Under the pieces are notes generated by a model. The model was not told the origin of the DNA. It was given only the letters and a program-made list of their open reading frames with translations, and made no database searches. From Leucocoprinus leucothites (taxonomy: Eukaryota > Basidiomycota > Agaricomycetes > Agaricales > Agaricaceae), in contig JAACJO010000001.1 of assembly GCA_013368445.1 (NCBI GenBank), positions 1,612,001 to 1,676,000 on the forward strand: a DNA stretch of 64,000 nt, read 5' to 3'. The stretch's first letter is position 1, and each line of letters starts with the position of its first letter. This document shows, in pieces, positions 12,901 through 23,523 of the stretch. The translations under genes and the position numbers were made by a program.

Positions 12901-13567
12901 ACAAAGTCAGATGCGGGCAGCTGAGGAGGCTGCTGCTCGAGCTGGGAAGGATACGCCTGCTCATAAACAAGCTCTAAACGTTGTGGCGAAACTCAACGCT
13001 CAACTCAGAGCATCAAAGCTGGTGTTGCAGTCGCAGATTCAGGCGGAGGAGTCAGGACGCAAGATCAATCCCGATTCCACAGATTTCCATGCCATTATTC
13101 CCATTAATGACTATCCTCAAAAGGCTCGCTGGCGTGTCACAAACAAGGAGACCATGACTCAGGTAGGTTTCTCACACTTTGTTAATGAGCATTTACTGAT
13201 GTACTTGTGCCTAGCTCATCGACATGACTGGTGCCTCTGTCACCAACAAGGGTGAGTACACTAGCTTATTCATTATTTTGTTCAAGGTGCCTAATTTTTT
13301 CTCGCCCAGGTATCTATTATGAAACCGGAAAGGAACCTCCTGCAGAAGGGCCTCCAAAACTTCATCTTCTCATCGAATCCAACGAAGAATATCGAGTAAG
13401 TCTTTTAGCCATTTGTGATCTCAGGGTGGGTTACTTAAAGTATTTGTTGTTTGTAGGTGGAACAAGCGGTCCGCGAGATCAAGCGTCTTCTTATTGAAGC
13501 TTCGGCTGCTGCGCTTCAGGCTGAAATGCGGAATCCAACAGCGACTGGTAGATACAGTGTTCTATAG
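9986..13567 (+). CDS. PRP5: Prp5-type DEAD-box RNA helicase (pre-mRNA splicing)
   Basis: ATP-dependent RNA helicase of the nucleus, related to yeast Prp5 and human DDX46, which remodels U2 snRNP during branch-site recognition. The start is [16 protein letters not shown] at 9986. An SR-like head rich in Arg-Asp/Arg-Glu dipeptides spans about residues 15-120, followed by an acidic linker with [10 protein letters not shown] and the family block [14 protein letters not shown]. The helicase core shows AKTGSGKT (Walker A), [42 protein letters not shown] ([12 protein letters not shown]) and [10 protein letters not shown]. The C-terminal part ([40 protein letters not shown]) ends RYSVL at TAG 13567 and matches the KH-like tail of Prp5/DDX46. 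About eight short introns are present. No key residue is missing. Confidence 0.93.
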
Positions 13568-13624
13568 TAGCCTTCCTCTCATTGTGACCCTTGTACTTGT
13601 TTTACCTCTATACCTTGCATGTGC

Positions 13625-13640
13625 ATATATATATATATAA
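13625..13640. repeat. AT dinucleotide microsatellite
   Basis: A short run of alternating A and T lies in the spacer between the convergent Prp5 and Nsp1 genes. It looks like ordinary low-complexity 3'-flank DNA. Confidence 0.9.
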
Positions 13641-13699
13641 TCGTAGCATCAATTGATCACTGTCAGAAATACATTCAAAAACATGTTTTCAGTGATAAA

Positions 13700-15927
13700 T
13701 CAACGACCGAGTCCAAATCCTCTAGATTTCCCCTGATTTGTGTTCCCGGAGAGGCTGTACCCAGAGTCTTTGACTCGTCTCTCAATGTCTCCAACTTTGC
13801 CTTCGACTTCACGTACAGCACCATCGATCCACTGCAAGCTCTCCAGGTGACTACTCAGGATCTGAGAAATCTGGGACACCGGGTCATCGTTGGACTCCCC
13901 GTTGGATTTGTTCGAGATAGAAACTGCATTGACAGCATCAATCATTTGTGTTAGCGATCCGGATAAATCATCCAGTTGGGTATGCAGATCTGTGGCAAGC
14001 ATGTAGCTTGGAAAATAGATTATTGAGCAACAAATACAACATTCCTGTTCTGGGAAAAATCTTACTTCTTGTCTCGTTCGGTGTCAGCTGGGCCAGTATC
14101 AAGTGTCCGCAGGCTCCCTCCTTGACCGCCAAGAAGTTCATACGACATTTTTTCATAAGAATCCAAAGTCGCAGAAAGATCTTTTTGCTGTTGCTCAATG
14201 TGAGTCAGAGATTGATCGATGCTATCTTGCTGACGCTCCGCCCCAAGAATGTGGCTATACAGTGCAGAAAGCTACAATGAATGGGTGAGAAGGGTCTGAG
14301 GTATACTCATCAAAGGAAGGCCAACTGACATTGTTTCCATTTTCAATCAGGGCACGATCCCATACAGCAACTTCAGCCGCAAATCTGTTAAACTCGCGAA
14401 CATGGGTTTCTAAATCTGATGACCACCGGTTCACGATTTCTTCTAGAGATTTCCCCCTTAGCATGGAAGGAGGTGGAACTGCAACTGAAGCCGTTGGAGC
14501 TACTACGAAAAAAAATAAGTACCATAAATAGAGGTGTTGTCCAAGAAACTTACTAGGGGTTGCTGATTTTACGCCTGACGCTGCACCCGTGGTAGGAGTA
14601 GCTATTGCGATGTCAATTAGCTTGTTGAACAGTTATGACGAGCACAATTAAATGCAAACACACTTGTTGTTGCGGCAGGTGTTTTGGCAGCACCGAATAA
14701 ACTGAGGCCTAAACCCCCTTGTGAGTTTGCCCAAGAACAATCGTTGCAATGCAACTCACCAGGCGCTGGAGCGGCGGTAGCGCCATCCTTTTTTTCTTCC
14801 GGTTTCGTACCGAATAGGCCCGGTGTTGGAGCAGTGGAGGTTCCAGTGGTTGTACCAGCAGCAGGTGCCGTCGAGGTCGCTGAAGCAGCGGGTGGTTTAC
14901 CAAATAGATTGCCACCGCCAAATAAGTTTGCGCCAGGCCCCGGTGCTGCTGTTCCAGTTGTGCCTGTTGAAGTCGTCGATGCGCCAGCAGCCGGCTGTGT
15001 CATAGAGCTGGGTGCAGCACCAGATGTACTCTCAGCAGGTTTTGCGGGTAATCCAAAGAGCCCTATACCAGGAGCTGGAGCCGTTGACGCAGGAGCGGCA
15101 GCGGAATCTTTGAACAGAGTTAAGCTCACTCAAAAAATGGAATAAGTTACCCACTTGTATTAGTCGTGTTGCCAAAAACTAAAAACAATGTGAGTGTATG
15201 TGAAGATGATTTGCAAAACCCAACATACGGTTAGACTTAGGAGTTGTGTTGTCGGCAGGCTTAGTGGTTGCCCCACTGAAAAGAGAACCACCAGCAGGTG
15301 TGCTTTGGGTGGCCCCGGGGGTTCCGAACAGGGAGGGTGCAGCAGGCGTTGTTGCCGAAGCCGCTGGTGTAGTAGAGCTTCCGCTAAAGAGAGAGCCGCC
15401 AGTAGAAGTGCCAGTGGGCTTTGGAAGGTTACCGAAGAGAGATGTTGTTCCTGCTGCGGTAGTACTTGAAGGTGCATTGGATCCTGCTCCGAACAGCGAG
15501 CCTCCAGCAGGTGCAGTCGATGTCGACGCGGGCGTAGTTGAAGTGGTGGGATTGGCGGTTGTATTACCAAAGAGGCCTCCACCCCCACCAAAGATTCCAC
15601 CGCTGGGGGCGGTCGTGGTGGACGAAGCGGTTGTACCACCAGTGGCGTTGCCTGCGTTTCCGAAGATGTTACCTCCTGCAGCAGGTGTAGTCGAGCCAGT
15701 TCCAAAAGGACTTGTTCCAGGTTTTGCTGTAAACATCATATCAGCAAGTCGAAGTACAGGAGCATAATATGAGCAACAGTACCTGCACCGAAGACGCTGA
15801 ACGGCCCAGTCGTGGAGGGCTGAGAGGGAGGGTTTGTGTTTGGGGCTAAAGGATTAGAGGCATTCTGTGCAGGTAGATTGCCGAAAATTGATTTTGGAGG
15901 GTCATTAGGCTTGGGCACGAAACTCAT
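13700..15927 (-). CDS. NSP1: FG-repeat nucleoporin Nsp1/Nup62
   Basis: Central-channel component of the nuclear pore. Its FG domain forms the permeability barrier and its coiled-coil tail anchors it in the Nup62-type complex. The start is MSFVPKPNDPPKSIFGN at 15927. The N-terminal two thirds is Thr/Ala/Pro-rich with repeated FG motifs such as GNIFGN, GGLFGN, GGSLFG, TSLFGN, PSLFGT, GLFGLP and GLFGTK. The C-terminal Nsp1_C domain begins LRGKSLEEIVNRWSSDLE and reads VAVWDRALIENGNN, the family signature, then LSALYSHILGAERQQ and further coiled coil, ending SRGFGLGR at TGA 13700. Introns punctuate the FG part, and some short junctions there are approximate. The strand's low complexity produces long opposite-strand open frames that are not genes. 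Confidence 0.92.
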
Positions 15928-16160
15928 TGTTGTGGTTTGAAAGTGGAGACTTGTTGAGTGCAATTCAGGTCAGATCGCTCAGGCGCGTCTGTGTGTCCAT
16001 ATTTGGCATTCTGCCACAACGCGACAGATCGACTTCGAATTCGACAGATCTTTCTCTTGTCATTTCTTCGCTCCCACCTCATGGAAAATCACTGCCTCCT
16101 CTCCTTTCACATATACATCGTCGCTTTAGCAACTCTATACTCTCCTTTGTCCTGCCCCCC

Positions 16161-18126
16161 ATGACCGGCCTCGATTCTCCTCACTTGCCGACGTACTCGC
16201 TATCTAGCATGTAAGCGTGACTGCTTCTTGCAGCCTTCAATTCGGCTAATCGGACTATTCAGTTCCAGACCTCCGGCGGAGCCTGGCTCCTACGCAAAGA
16301 GCGAGCTCAGCGGTACCATTGTAGCATTCGACACCGGTATCCCTGTTCCCGAAGGCTGGAAAACATGTACTCATCCCCAAGTCAGGAATTTCAACATCGT
16401 GGCTGCCTTTAAGCACTGACTCAAGACTTTAGGGTTGGGTGTATTTTGTCAACCCCACTGCTAAGCTCGTGACAGACCACGACATCCGAAATCAAGACCT
16501 TTATACCTCGATAATGCGCGACGCGAACAGAGGTTTTTCACTGGGTGGCTCAATGGAGATGCATTTCTTCGCGCGACATAGCATAGGGTCACCAGGGCAG
16601 AATATGACTAACCTGATCCTTTTTATCGACCACTCTCGCTGCATTGCTTATTATGAAGATGAATTAGAGTCGGCGACGAACAAGCAAGCGGAACTAGACC
16701 CCAGAAGAGGTGGGCCTGCCCTTAAACCTTCCACTCAATCACTGAGTCTAGTTAGCGATAAGACGCGCACGCTTGTACTGGAACTATGTGTGGAGCCACC
16801 CTGCTCATATTCCGACACCTGAGCGGGCCGCGACAGAGGCATTGGATGTCCTTACATGGTTCTATGTGTGTTTTGACGGACTCCTTGAAGTTCGCAGCCT
16901 GACCCACCCATAGACAGATAATCTCATCTCTGGTAACAAGAGCACCGTTCCCTTCGCCAAAGCCGAATGCGAAGACCTTTTGCGGATTGTACATCAGCTT
17001 TCCGGTATGTGTGCCTCATTCTCATTCAACTGGCCCATCACCGTGCTCATATACCTCCCCCAGATCCAACGTACGGGCATTCGCCGGCAAGGACAGCATT
17101 CCTATCTTGGATTTTGCGAGAGTCATACAAGTACCGAGATGCAGAGCAGCATGGGCAACACACAGCCAAGGAATTCCTGAATCATCAGACCGGGAAACGC
17201 CCTCAGCCAGAACCGCTGCCAAACCTGCCAGCTGCCACATCATTCATCCAGTCTCTGGTTATACGATGCCTTTTCTTCGGCATTCCAAACGCTTACTTCT
17301 TACACGTGAAGGTACGTTCACCAGTATTCTGCATAAACACGAGCCTAAACGTGCGGTAGCTCACAAGCGAATACCGAGGTCGCTTGGCCAGCGTTCAAAG
17401 CAATTGGGAGAGATATGTCGACAGACTGGTGAGGGAATACTCCCACTTTCTACTTATTGTAAGTCTTTCTTTATATGAATAAGCCCCAAGCTCAAGCCTT
17501 TTCTTTCTTTCTTTCTTTCTTCACCCTTGAGTCAACCGTATTGCTTTCGTACAGACCTTTCATCTTCTCGGAGGACATGTTGTATGCTAAATAACGTCTT
17601 CTAGTGCCACGATTGGGTTTTTGTCCGCTCAAGACATTCCAGAGCTTTCGATTTTCTTTTCTATCACTTCAGCCTTGGCCTCTCTTGGAAGCATCATCAT
17701 CGGCGTCTTTTCAATGTGGGCACACCAAGCAAAGACGCAAAAGGGTGACTTTGTAAGCCCTTTGTTCAGTCATTCAATTCCTCACTCACCACTCCCTGGT
17801 AGTTCGCCTATCTTCACAATGCCAAACATAGGTACTTTGGGTTGTTAGGGCACGCAATCATGCTCAGTTTACCCGCCGTTCTTCTCGTATGGGCAATTCT
17901 CACTTTCACAATTGCATTGGTGGCATTTGTTATGCAGCTTGGTATACAAAATACGAATGTCCTGACTCGAGTGTCTGCTTGGGCTATTCTGGGTGTACTT
18001 GTAGCTCTGCTTATTGCCGTGATCTCTGCCTTGTATACCTTTTCCGTTATTTGGAAATTCCGGCAGAGAACCCGAAGTCTTTTCCAGCGGGCAAAGAACC
18101 TGTGGAAAAGTTGTTCACCTGTATGA
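16161..18126 (+). CDS. WW-like domain protein with C-terminal membrane segments (conserved in basidiomycetes)
   Basis: The start is MTGLDSPHLPTYSLSS at 16161. A WW-like module (VPEGWKTCTHPQ spliced to GWVYFVNPTAKLVTDHDIRN) is followed by YWNYVWSHPAHIPTPE, DNLISGNKSTVPFAKAECED and CLFFGIPNAYFLHVK. Three hydrophobic segments follow near the end: SHFLLISTVLLSATIGFL, IFFSITSALASLGSIIIGVF and SLPAVLLVWAILTFTIALVA, then a fourth (AWAILGVLVALLIAVISALY). The tail is basic and ends KSCSPV at TGA 18126. The frame across 17459-17604 is restored only by a 17-base microexon (17532-17548, see separate entry). The function is unknown. From memory, similar WW-plus-TM proteins are common in Agaricomycetes and carry no assigned role. 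It is likely an integral membrane protein with a cytosolic N-terminal domain. Confidence 0.8.
17499..17521. repeat. TTTC tetranucleotide microsatellite inside an intron
   Basis: About five TTTC units form the pyrimidine-rich stretch just upstream of the acceptor (TTGAG, 17527-17531) of the 17-base microexon. Its position suggests it serves as the polypyrimidine tract. Confidence 0.9.
17532..17548 (+). other. 17-base microexon of the WW-like membrane protein gene
   Basis: The preceding exon ends in phase 0 at 17458 (...HFLLI, donor GTAAGT) and the next begins at 17605 with one base of a codon. The two cannot join directly in frame. A 17-base segment bounded by AG (17530-17531) and GT (17549-17550) encodes S-T-V-L-L plus two bases of Ser. 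This gives the continuous membrane helix HFLLISTVLLSATIGFL. The flanking introns are 73 and 56 bases. Confidence 0.8.
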
Positions 18127-18293
18127 CGGCCTTATTTTCCTGTACTTATATATCCCATAGCAGAATAAGGATAAGATACCCTTGCCTTTCCGTTTGAACA
18201 TTTGAGAATTCATCAGCATCAATCCCGATCCCGATCACGTTACAGGTCCAACAGAACTCACTCTATCTCATTACTTGTCTCGCAGCTCAAAGG

Positions 18294-18773
18294 ATGTCAG
18301 ACTCTAACGCACAGCTTCCCAAGTATCTCTACAAGCTTATCCCTCCGAGTGCAACCCCTCCTGATCCAATACCGGAAGAATTGCCACTGAGCGAGCTAGA
18401 TGAGAAATCTGGATTCATCCATCTCTCGACTGCTTCTCAGGTTCCCGGTACTCTAAAGCACTTCTTTGCGGATGAAGAGAGAATGTATATCCTGCGAATA
18501 CCTTTTGAGCTAGTGAAGGATAAGATACGATGGGAAAGTCCAGATAAGAAAGGTGCGACGTTCGCTGCACTGAGGAACTGGAAATTGACTTCGGTGTGTG
18601 CCACCATTTCACGACTGCTAGTATGTGGACCAAGACCTGAAGAAGGTCTTTTCCCCCACTTATATGACGGAAAGTTGGGCAAGGAAGAAATCGAGCTTGT
18701 ACTTAATTTGGGGAGAAAGTCAGGATGGGGCACGGTGATGGAAACAGCGAAATCAGAGTGGCTAGTTTATTAG
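18294..18773 (+). CDS. DUF952 family protein
   Basis: Small soluble protein starting MSDSNAQLPKYLYKL at 18294 and ending SEWLVY. Family features are the KYLYKLIPP opening, DEKSGFIHLSTASQVPGTL and GLFPHLYDGKL. The reading frame is open throughout. Even so, the 69 bases at 18553-18621 (GTGCGA..TGCTAG) look like an intron: removing them joins SPDKK to VCGPRPEEGLFPHLY, the expected family continuity, whereas retaining them inserts 23 residues. Known members are bacterial and fungal proteins distantly related to ADP-ribosyltransferase-like folds; no reaction is assigned here. Confidence 0.85.
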   Translation: MSDSNAQLPKYLYKLIPPSATPPDPIPEELPLSELDEKSGFIHLSTASQVPGTLKHFFADEERMYILRIPFELVKDKIRWESPDKKGATFAALRNWKLTSVCATISRLLVCGPRPEEGLFPHLYDGKLGKEEIELVLNLGRKSGWGTVMETAKSEWLVY

Positions 18774-19631
18774 CATGGCGTGACGATACAACCTCGAATG
18801 ATGATGAGGGCCCGACCCGGCTGGGCATCGTCGTCACTATCATGATCTGTACTTCGAACGTTACCCTCAACAAGGAGCTTGAACAGAGGCATCTCGGAGG
18901 GCATGATACAAGCATGATTTATCCACATTAGAGTATGTCATCTCAGCCTCACTCGTTGAAAGGCAGTTGAAAGGCAAGCCGGTTTCCGTGGACAATTACT
19001 CATTTGAAGACATTACTCATTTGCTAAAAAAAACCGGCCCGGTGCCCGGTGCCGGCCAAGTTGACACACGGTGGATTTATGTCACAGATAGTGAAGACGC
19101 ATGTTGTCAGCATCAGTAATGCGCGAGGGACAGCTTTGATGACTGGTGCAGTCATTCGGCTGGTATCTGCTGCTGGACTGGCAGCTTTCCCACCACCACC
19201 CAGGGTCTGAGGCGGCTAACAAGGCGACGGATGGTGTGAAATCAGCCATGTATCAATGGCTCTAGGACGCGTGGGAAACATGCCTAGAGATCCACTGCCC
19301 TCAATACAATAAACTCAGTTCGTAATACCCTAAGCCTCTCCAGACCTTTTTAAAACTGTATTATTTCAAGCAATTCCATGTATCTACACACACAAAATTT
19401 ATTTCGATTTCTGAGATGTCTGAGTAACGTGTGTGGCAGCGAGTCAGGTATTCAGGATTATTCGCAGCATCAATAGATCCTGGATGAGCGGCGAGGTGAC
19501 AGATATAAAGTGTTCTACGAATTGGACATTGAATGTGGAGATCGAGAGAAGCCATTAACCCTTAGGGGATACATAGTATAGTATATACAAGAATGAGGCA
19601 GAAAACAAACATTCAGCAGACTGGATCAATA
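18774..19631. other. Intergenic region with short GC-rich direct repeat
   Basis: No gene was seen in about 860 bases between the convergent DUF952 and ATPase genes. There is a repeated motif, ATTACTCATTTG, near 18995-19023. A GC-rich stretch at 19034-19057 carries CCCGGTG twice and a possible short stem (CCGGC/GCCGG). Open frames here are short and unlike known proteins. Confidence 0.5.
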
Positions 19632-21458
19632 CTAATCGGAGGGGCGAGTGGCTAAGATCGAAGCGCCGCCATCATCCGTCAACCGCTTTCTTGTCTTACA
19701 AATGAGATATCGACGCCCGAAAAGTCCAAGATCGTCAACACCACCCAGCTCGTTGGCCTTGAACATGCCGATCCCAGATGGTGCAAAAATGACCGATTGC
19801 CCAGTCTAATGAATAATATACAGTTGAGTGACCACTAAAATAATAGCCCAAATATAAAAGAGTTCACCTGGAGTCGCACAACTCGATCGAATGCATCTTC
19901 GAGGGAAAAATCAGCAGATACATGCTTGACAATATGTTCCCACCAAGCAGGGGACTGGAATCGATGGAGAATGATGACAGTACAAAGATCAATTATCACC
20001 GGTGGCAGAATGGTGGGCTCTACAGCATAAATCTGAGACAATAGAAAGGACTCAAAGAAATGTAAAAACTCACCCTGAGTACTGATGATGACGCGGATGC
20101 CAAGATGACGTTGCTGGCGAATGATGCTCAGGATCCTCTTTGTCAGTTCAGTTGAACCGCCTCTACTTAAAGAGAGGTACTGAAATGGTGTGAGCTGACT
20201 GGATAGGCCCGGAAGACTCAGCTTACCTTGTGAGCCTCATCAATTACAAGGACCTTCCCTGTACCAACCTCTACCCGCGTAAACAGCCTACAGATTATGT
20301 TGAAGATACCGCACGCAGAGTCCGCATCAATAAAGGGGTCGGACAGATCAATAATCGTGAGTTGACCCTTCGCAAAACGAGTTGGTCGACTGGGCTTGGC
20401 CTTCGAACGGGAGGATTCCAGAAACGAGTATAAAAGAGCTAAGCGTTGCTCCAAGCTTGCTTTCTGGAGAGGATTCAGGTCTCCCTTCAGGTCATCAAGT
20501 TCATGTTTGAAGGCACTGAAGCTGAAATTTTCTCCGAGTTTACGAAGGCGCTCCTAGGATGGTATAAGATAGTCGAGAAAGAGAATTTGTAAACAATAAA
20601 ACCCACCAAGACAAGTTGCATGTATAACGGTGCTGAGTCGGAGGAGCTGACAGACATCATAGATAAAATGGCGGCTGCATCGAGCTCGGCCTCGGTGAAA
20701 TACAAGGGATAAACCTCAACCTTGTCGCCGAGAACACTTGTATAGGCCGTATGCATTGTCCTGATGCTAGAAGGCGAAACAAAAACCCTGACCTTGGGTA
20801 ATTCAACTTCAAAATCACTTGATGTTGACGCCAACCAAGTGACTTCACTAGGGAGAGATGAAGACCCTCCTTCACCGAAGTGAAGTACCAGGGCACTCAT
20901 CGCGTCCTCCAGTGAGCCTATGGGCTTGAAATTTGGGATGAGAAGATTCTCAAGCATTGTGGCCAAGGTGTGAGATTTTCCAGCGCCTATTATGCAATAC
21001 TCAACAAGGACTCAATAATGCTTTCCACAGAATACATACCCTGTACACCACAAAGCAAGGCTGAGAACGGTGCGCTCTGTCGAAAGAGTGAATGAGTAGG
21101 CAGGCTGGGGCTGGAAAGAAGCATACTGAGTTCATGTAAATACGTTTATCCGAAGGAGCTTCGGTGGTTTGTTTAGAACTGGGGTGACAGAATCAGAGGA
21201 TGTGCGAGCGAACACCGTGATCACTCACTGTAATGAGACGACCTGTCCAAAAAGGCCGTATTGCGCATCGCTCGCACTCTGCTGAAGCCCACTGAGGGCG
21301 GACTGCATTACCAAGGGCGCGTTTTTACATTCATGGAGGGTGGGCCCCGAAAAGCAATCGACGACTCCATCGGTGAACATTGCTTGCTCGTCGAGGAAAT
21401 CCCATTCGCACACGGATCCATCTGGGGAAGAGATTCCGCTATCGGAACGAAACGACAT
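19632..21458 (-). CDS. HerA/FtsK-like P-loop ATPase
   Basis: The model starts MSFRSDSGISSPDGSVC at 21458. A short head leads to SALLCGVQ spliced to GAGKSHTLATMLENLL, a Walker A motif. A long middle follows (VRVFVSPSSIRTMH, LYMQLVLERLRKLG, SLEQRLALLYSFLES), then LTIIDLSDPFID. Walker B is KVLVIDEAHKYLS. The sensor/arginine region is SIIRQQRHLGIRVIISTQEP, and the end is ATRPSD at TAG 19632. The order IIDLS - VIDEAHKY - RHLGIRVIISTQ is that of the HerA-FtsK branch of ASCE ATPases (DUF87-like), better known from prokaryotes. No nuclease partner lies nearby. The role is unknown; DNA or protein translocation would be the family expectation. Several introns interrupt the gene, so it is a resident eukaryotic gene. 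Confidence 0.75.
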
Positions 21459-21915
21459 ATTCTAGTGGCAATGGTGGTATGCGATGAAGAATGCATAGAT
21501 GAGGAAAGCCTCTTATATCGTAATCAGGGATTCGGGGTGGGAATTTTGCCAAAACTTCTGTCTACCTGAGATTTATTATGCTGCGCTTTCAGGGACATGC
21601 ATTGGTTTCTCAGCCATGAGGCATTCAGCGCCTGAGCCTTGAGGCTAAGTAAGTAAGTAAGATAGAAGACCAAGCTACGGACGTCGTAATCACAGGTGTG
21701 ACCACTGGCGTGCCCCACGCCTGGAGTGGATTGAGGGTATCGGGCATCAATGGACAGTAGATGTAGAAGCGAAGGTGATCGGCCCGAGCCGTCGAAGCGG
21801 CTATAAAACCACTCGAGCTTGCCTGATTAAGTAATGCCACCTCCATTCACCCTTACCAGGCTCCACAACTTCCGACCAGGCTTCTCAGATTCTCCTACAC
21901 CCTCCCGGCAATAAT
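21459..21915. other. Divergent promoter region between ATPase and Rrp8
   Basis: About 460 bases with no gene. It contains a short AAGT repeat (about 21647-21661). It must serve both flanking starts, which are divergent. Confidence 0.5.
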
Positions 21916-23275
21916 ATGTCTATGTTCGAAGTTCCAGGATGGTCCGTTGGTGCTGACCCTGTAAAGGAAAACGGTGCCACATCCTCCAAAAAGCGAAAAC
22001 GCTCCGCTACGAATGACCATCACGCCCTCGAAGTCAATTTCGATAAGATTGTGGAGAAACTGAAAAGTACAGTCGGGGGCGATGGGAAGAAGAGGGATCA
22101 GAAGAAAAATTCTCCAGGGAGGAAAAAACGAGAAAAGCAACGGTCAAATGAGAGGCCAAAATCTGGTTCCGGTGACACTACTTCGTTGAACATTTCAAGA
22201 CCCAAACCGTTAAAATCACGGATATCTGTCGACGTAGACTCCTCTCGTCCGGCAAAGAAAGCAAAGACGCGGGAATCTATCTCTCCCTCAACGATTGCGT
22301 CTACCTTGACTCTCGCACCCTCGACCTCAGCTGGGCCTAAACTAACAGCTCTACAACAAGGAATGAAACAGAGTCTGGATGGAGCCAGGTTCAGGTCAGT
22401 CATTCGTTGTGTATGTGTCGGCCGTGCCTCAAATTTTTTTTTAGAATGATCAATGAAACCCTGTATAAATCCGAAAGTACTGAAGCACATCGATTAATGC
22501 AGGAGGACCCGAAGGTTTTTGAGGAAGTACGTCTACGTCTTTTTGGCCTGTGTTGATTTGTTAACAAAATCCAAGTACCACGTAGGCTTCCGTCACCAAG
22601 TCCAGTCATGGCCTACCAACCCCGTGGAGCACTATATCATGGACCTTTCTTCCCGCCCTCCGAAGACAGTAATTGTGGATCTTGGCTGCGGAGACGCTGC
22701 ACTTGCAAAGGTCCTAGCACCCAGGGGCCTGAACGTTTTGTCCTATGACTTGGTGCCAGATGGCGAATACGTGATTGAAGCCGATGTTTTTGAACGGATT
22801 CCCCTTCCAGGATCCGAAGGAAGCGGCAAAGAGAAGACGAGCGGCTCAGCACAAGTGGCAGATGTTGTCGTGTGTGCATTGAGTCTCATGGGAACAAACT
22901 GGCCAAGGTGTCTACGAGAGGCGTGGAGGATATTGAAGCCAAGGTGCGTTTCCAGCGTGCTTGTGGCTCACCCCATCTCATAGTCACTCACAGGGGCGAA
23001 CTGAAGATCGCGGAAGTCTCGAGTCGGTTCACGGATGTCGACGAGTTTCAAAACTTGGTGGGAAGTATTGGCTTCCGCTTTAAATCTAAGGTAGGGCTAC
23101 GCGTTTTCGACACGATTCCGTTTTCGCTGAGGTTGTTTTGTAGGACGAGAGCAACACACATTTCACACTTTTGGAGTTCGAGAAGGCTGCACGAAAGCCC
23201 AAAAGTGATACTGAATGGGAGAAGTTGATTTCTAGAGGGAAGATACTAAAACCATGCGAATATAAACGGCGCTGA
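21916..23275 (+). CDS. RRP8: Rrp8-type rRNA adenine-N1 methyltransferase
   Basis: Nucleolar SAM-dependent methyltransferase that makes m1A in large-subunit rRNA. The start is MSMFEVPGWSVGADPVK at 21916. A basic, low-complexity head (KKRKRS, KKREKQR) covers about 150 residues. The catalytic part reads ALQQGMKQSLDGARFR, then INETLYKSES, YHVGFRHQVQSWPTNP and VIVDLGCGDAALAKVL (SAM motif I), VVVCALSLMGTNW (motif IV), REAWRILKPRGELKIAEV and FVKSK-like FKSK. It ends PCEYKRR at TGA 23275. The GFRHQVQSWPTNPV block is diagnostic for Rrp8. Four to five short introns are present. Nothing is missing. Confidence 0.92.
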
Positions 23276-23523
23276 TATTGATGGAACGCACTACCCAAGT
23301 TCATACGTCTGCATGGCTCAGATCCGGTTGATCGAGAAGAAACTAAAAAAGGCTGATTTCGGGTCATGAGCGATTTCCAGATAAGATAGTAGGACCCTGT
23401 TGAGCTCCGAGTATCTAACCTGACGTCAAGCACATGCCTGCTTGCCTACGATTCCACGTCGTGCGATTAACGTCACCACAGATAACCCTTCATTCTACAT
23501 TTTGACCTCTTACAATCATCACC

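Noticed and set aside
14684..15767. Long plus-strand open frames opposite the nucleoporin
   Set aside because: Mirror of the low-complexity FG-repeat exons; no independent start or domain.
19034..19057. GC-rich stem-like sequence as a terminator or mobile-element end
   Set aside because: The arms are only about 5 bases, and the stretch is better described as a short direct repeat; no element boundaries or target duplication seen.
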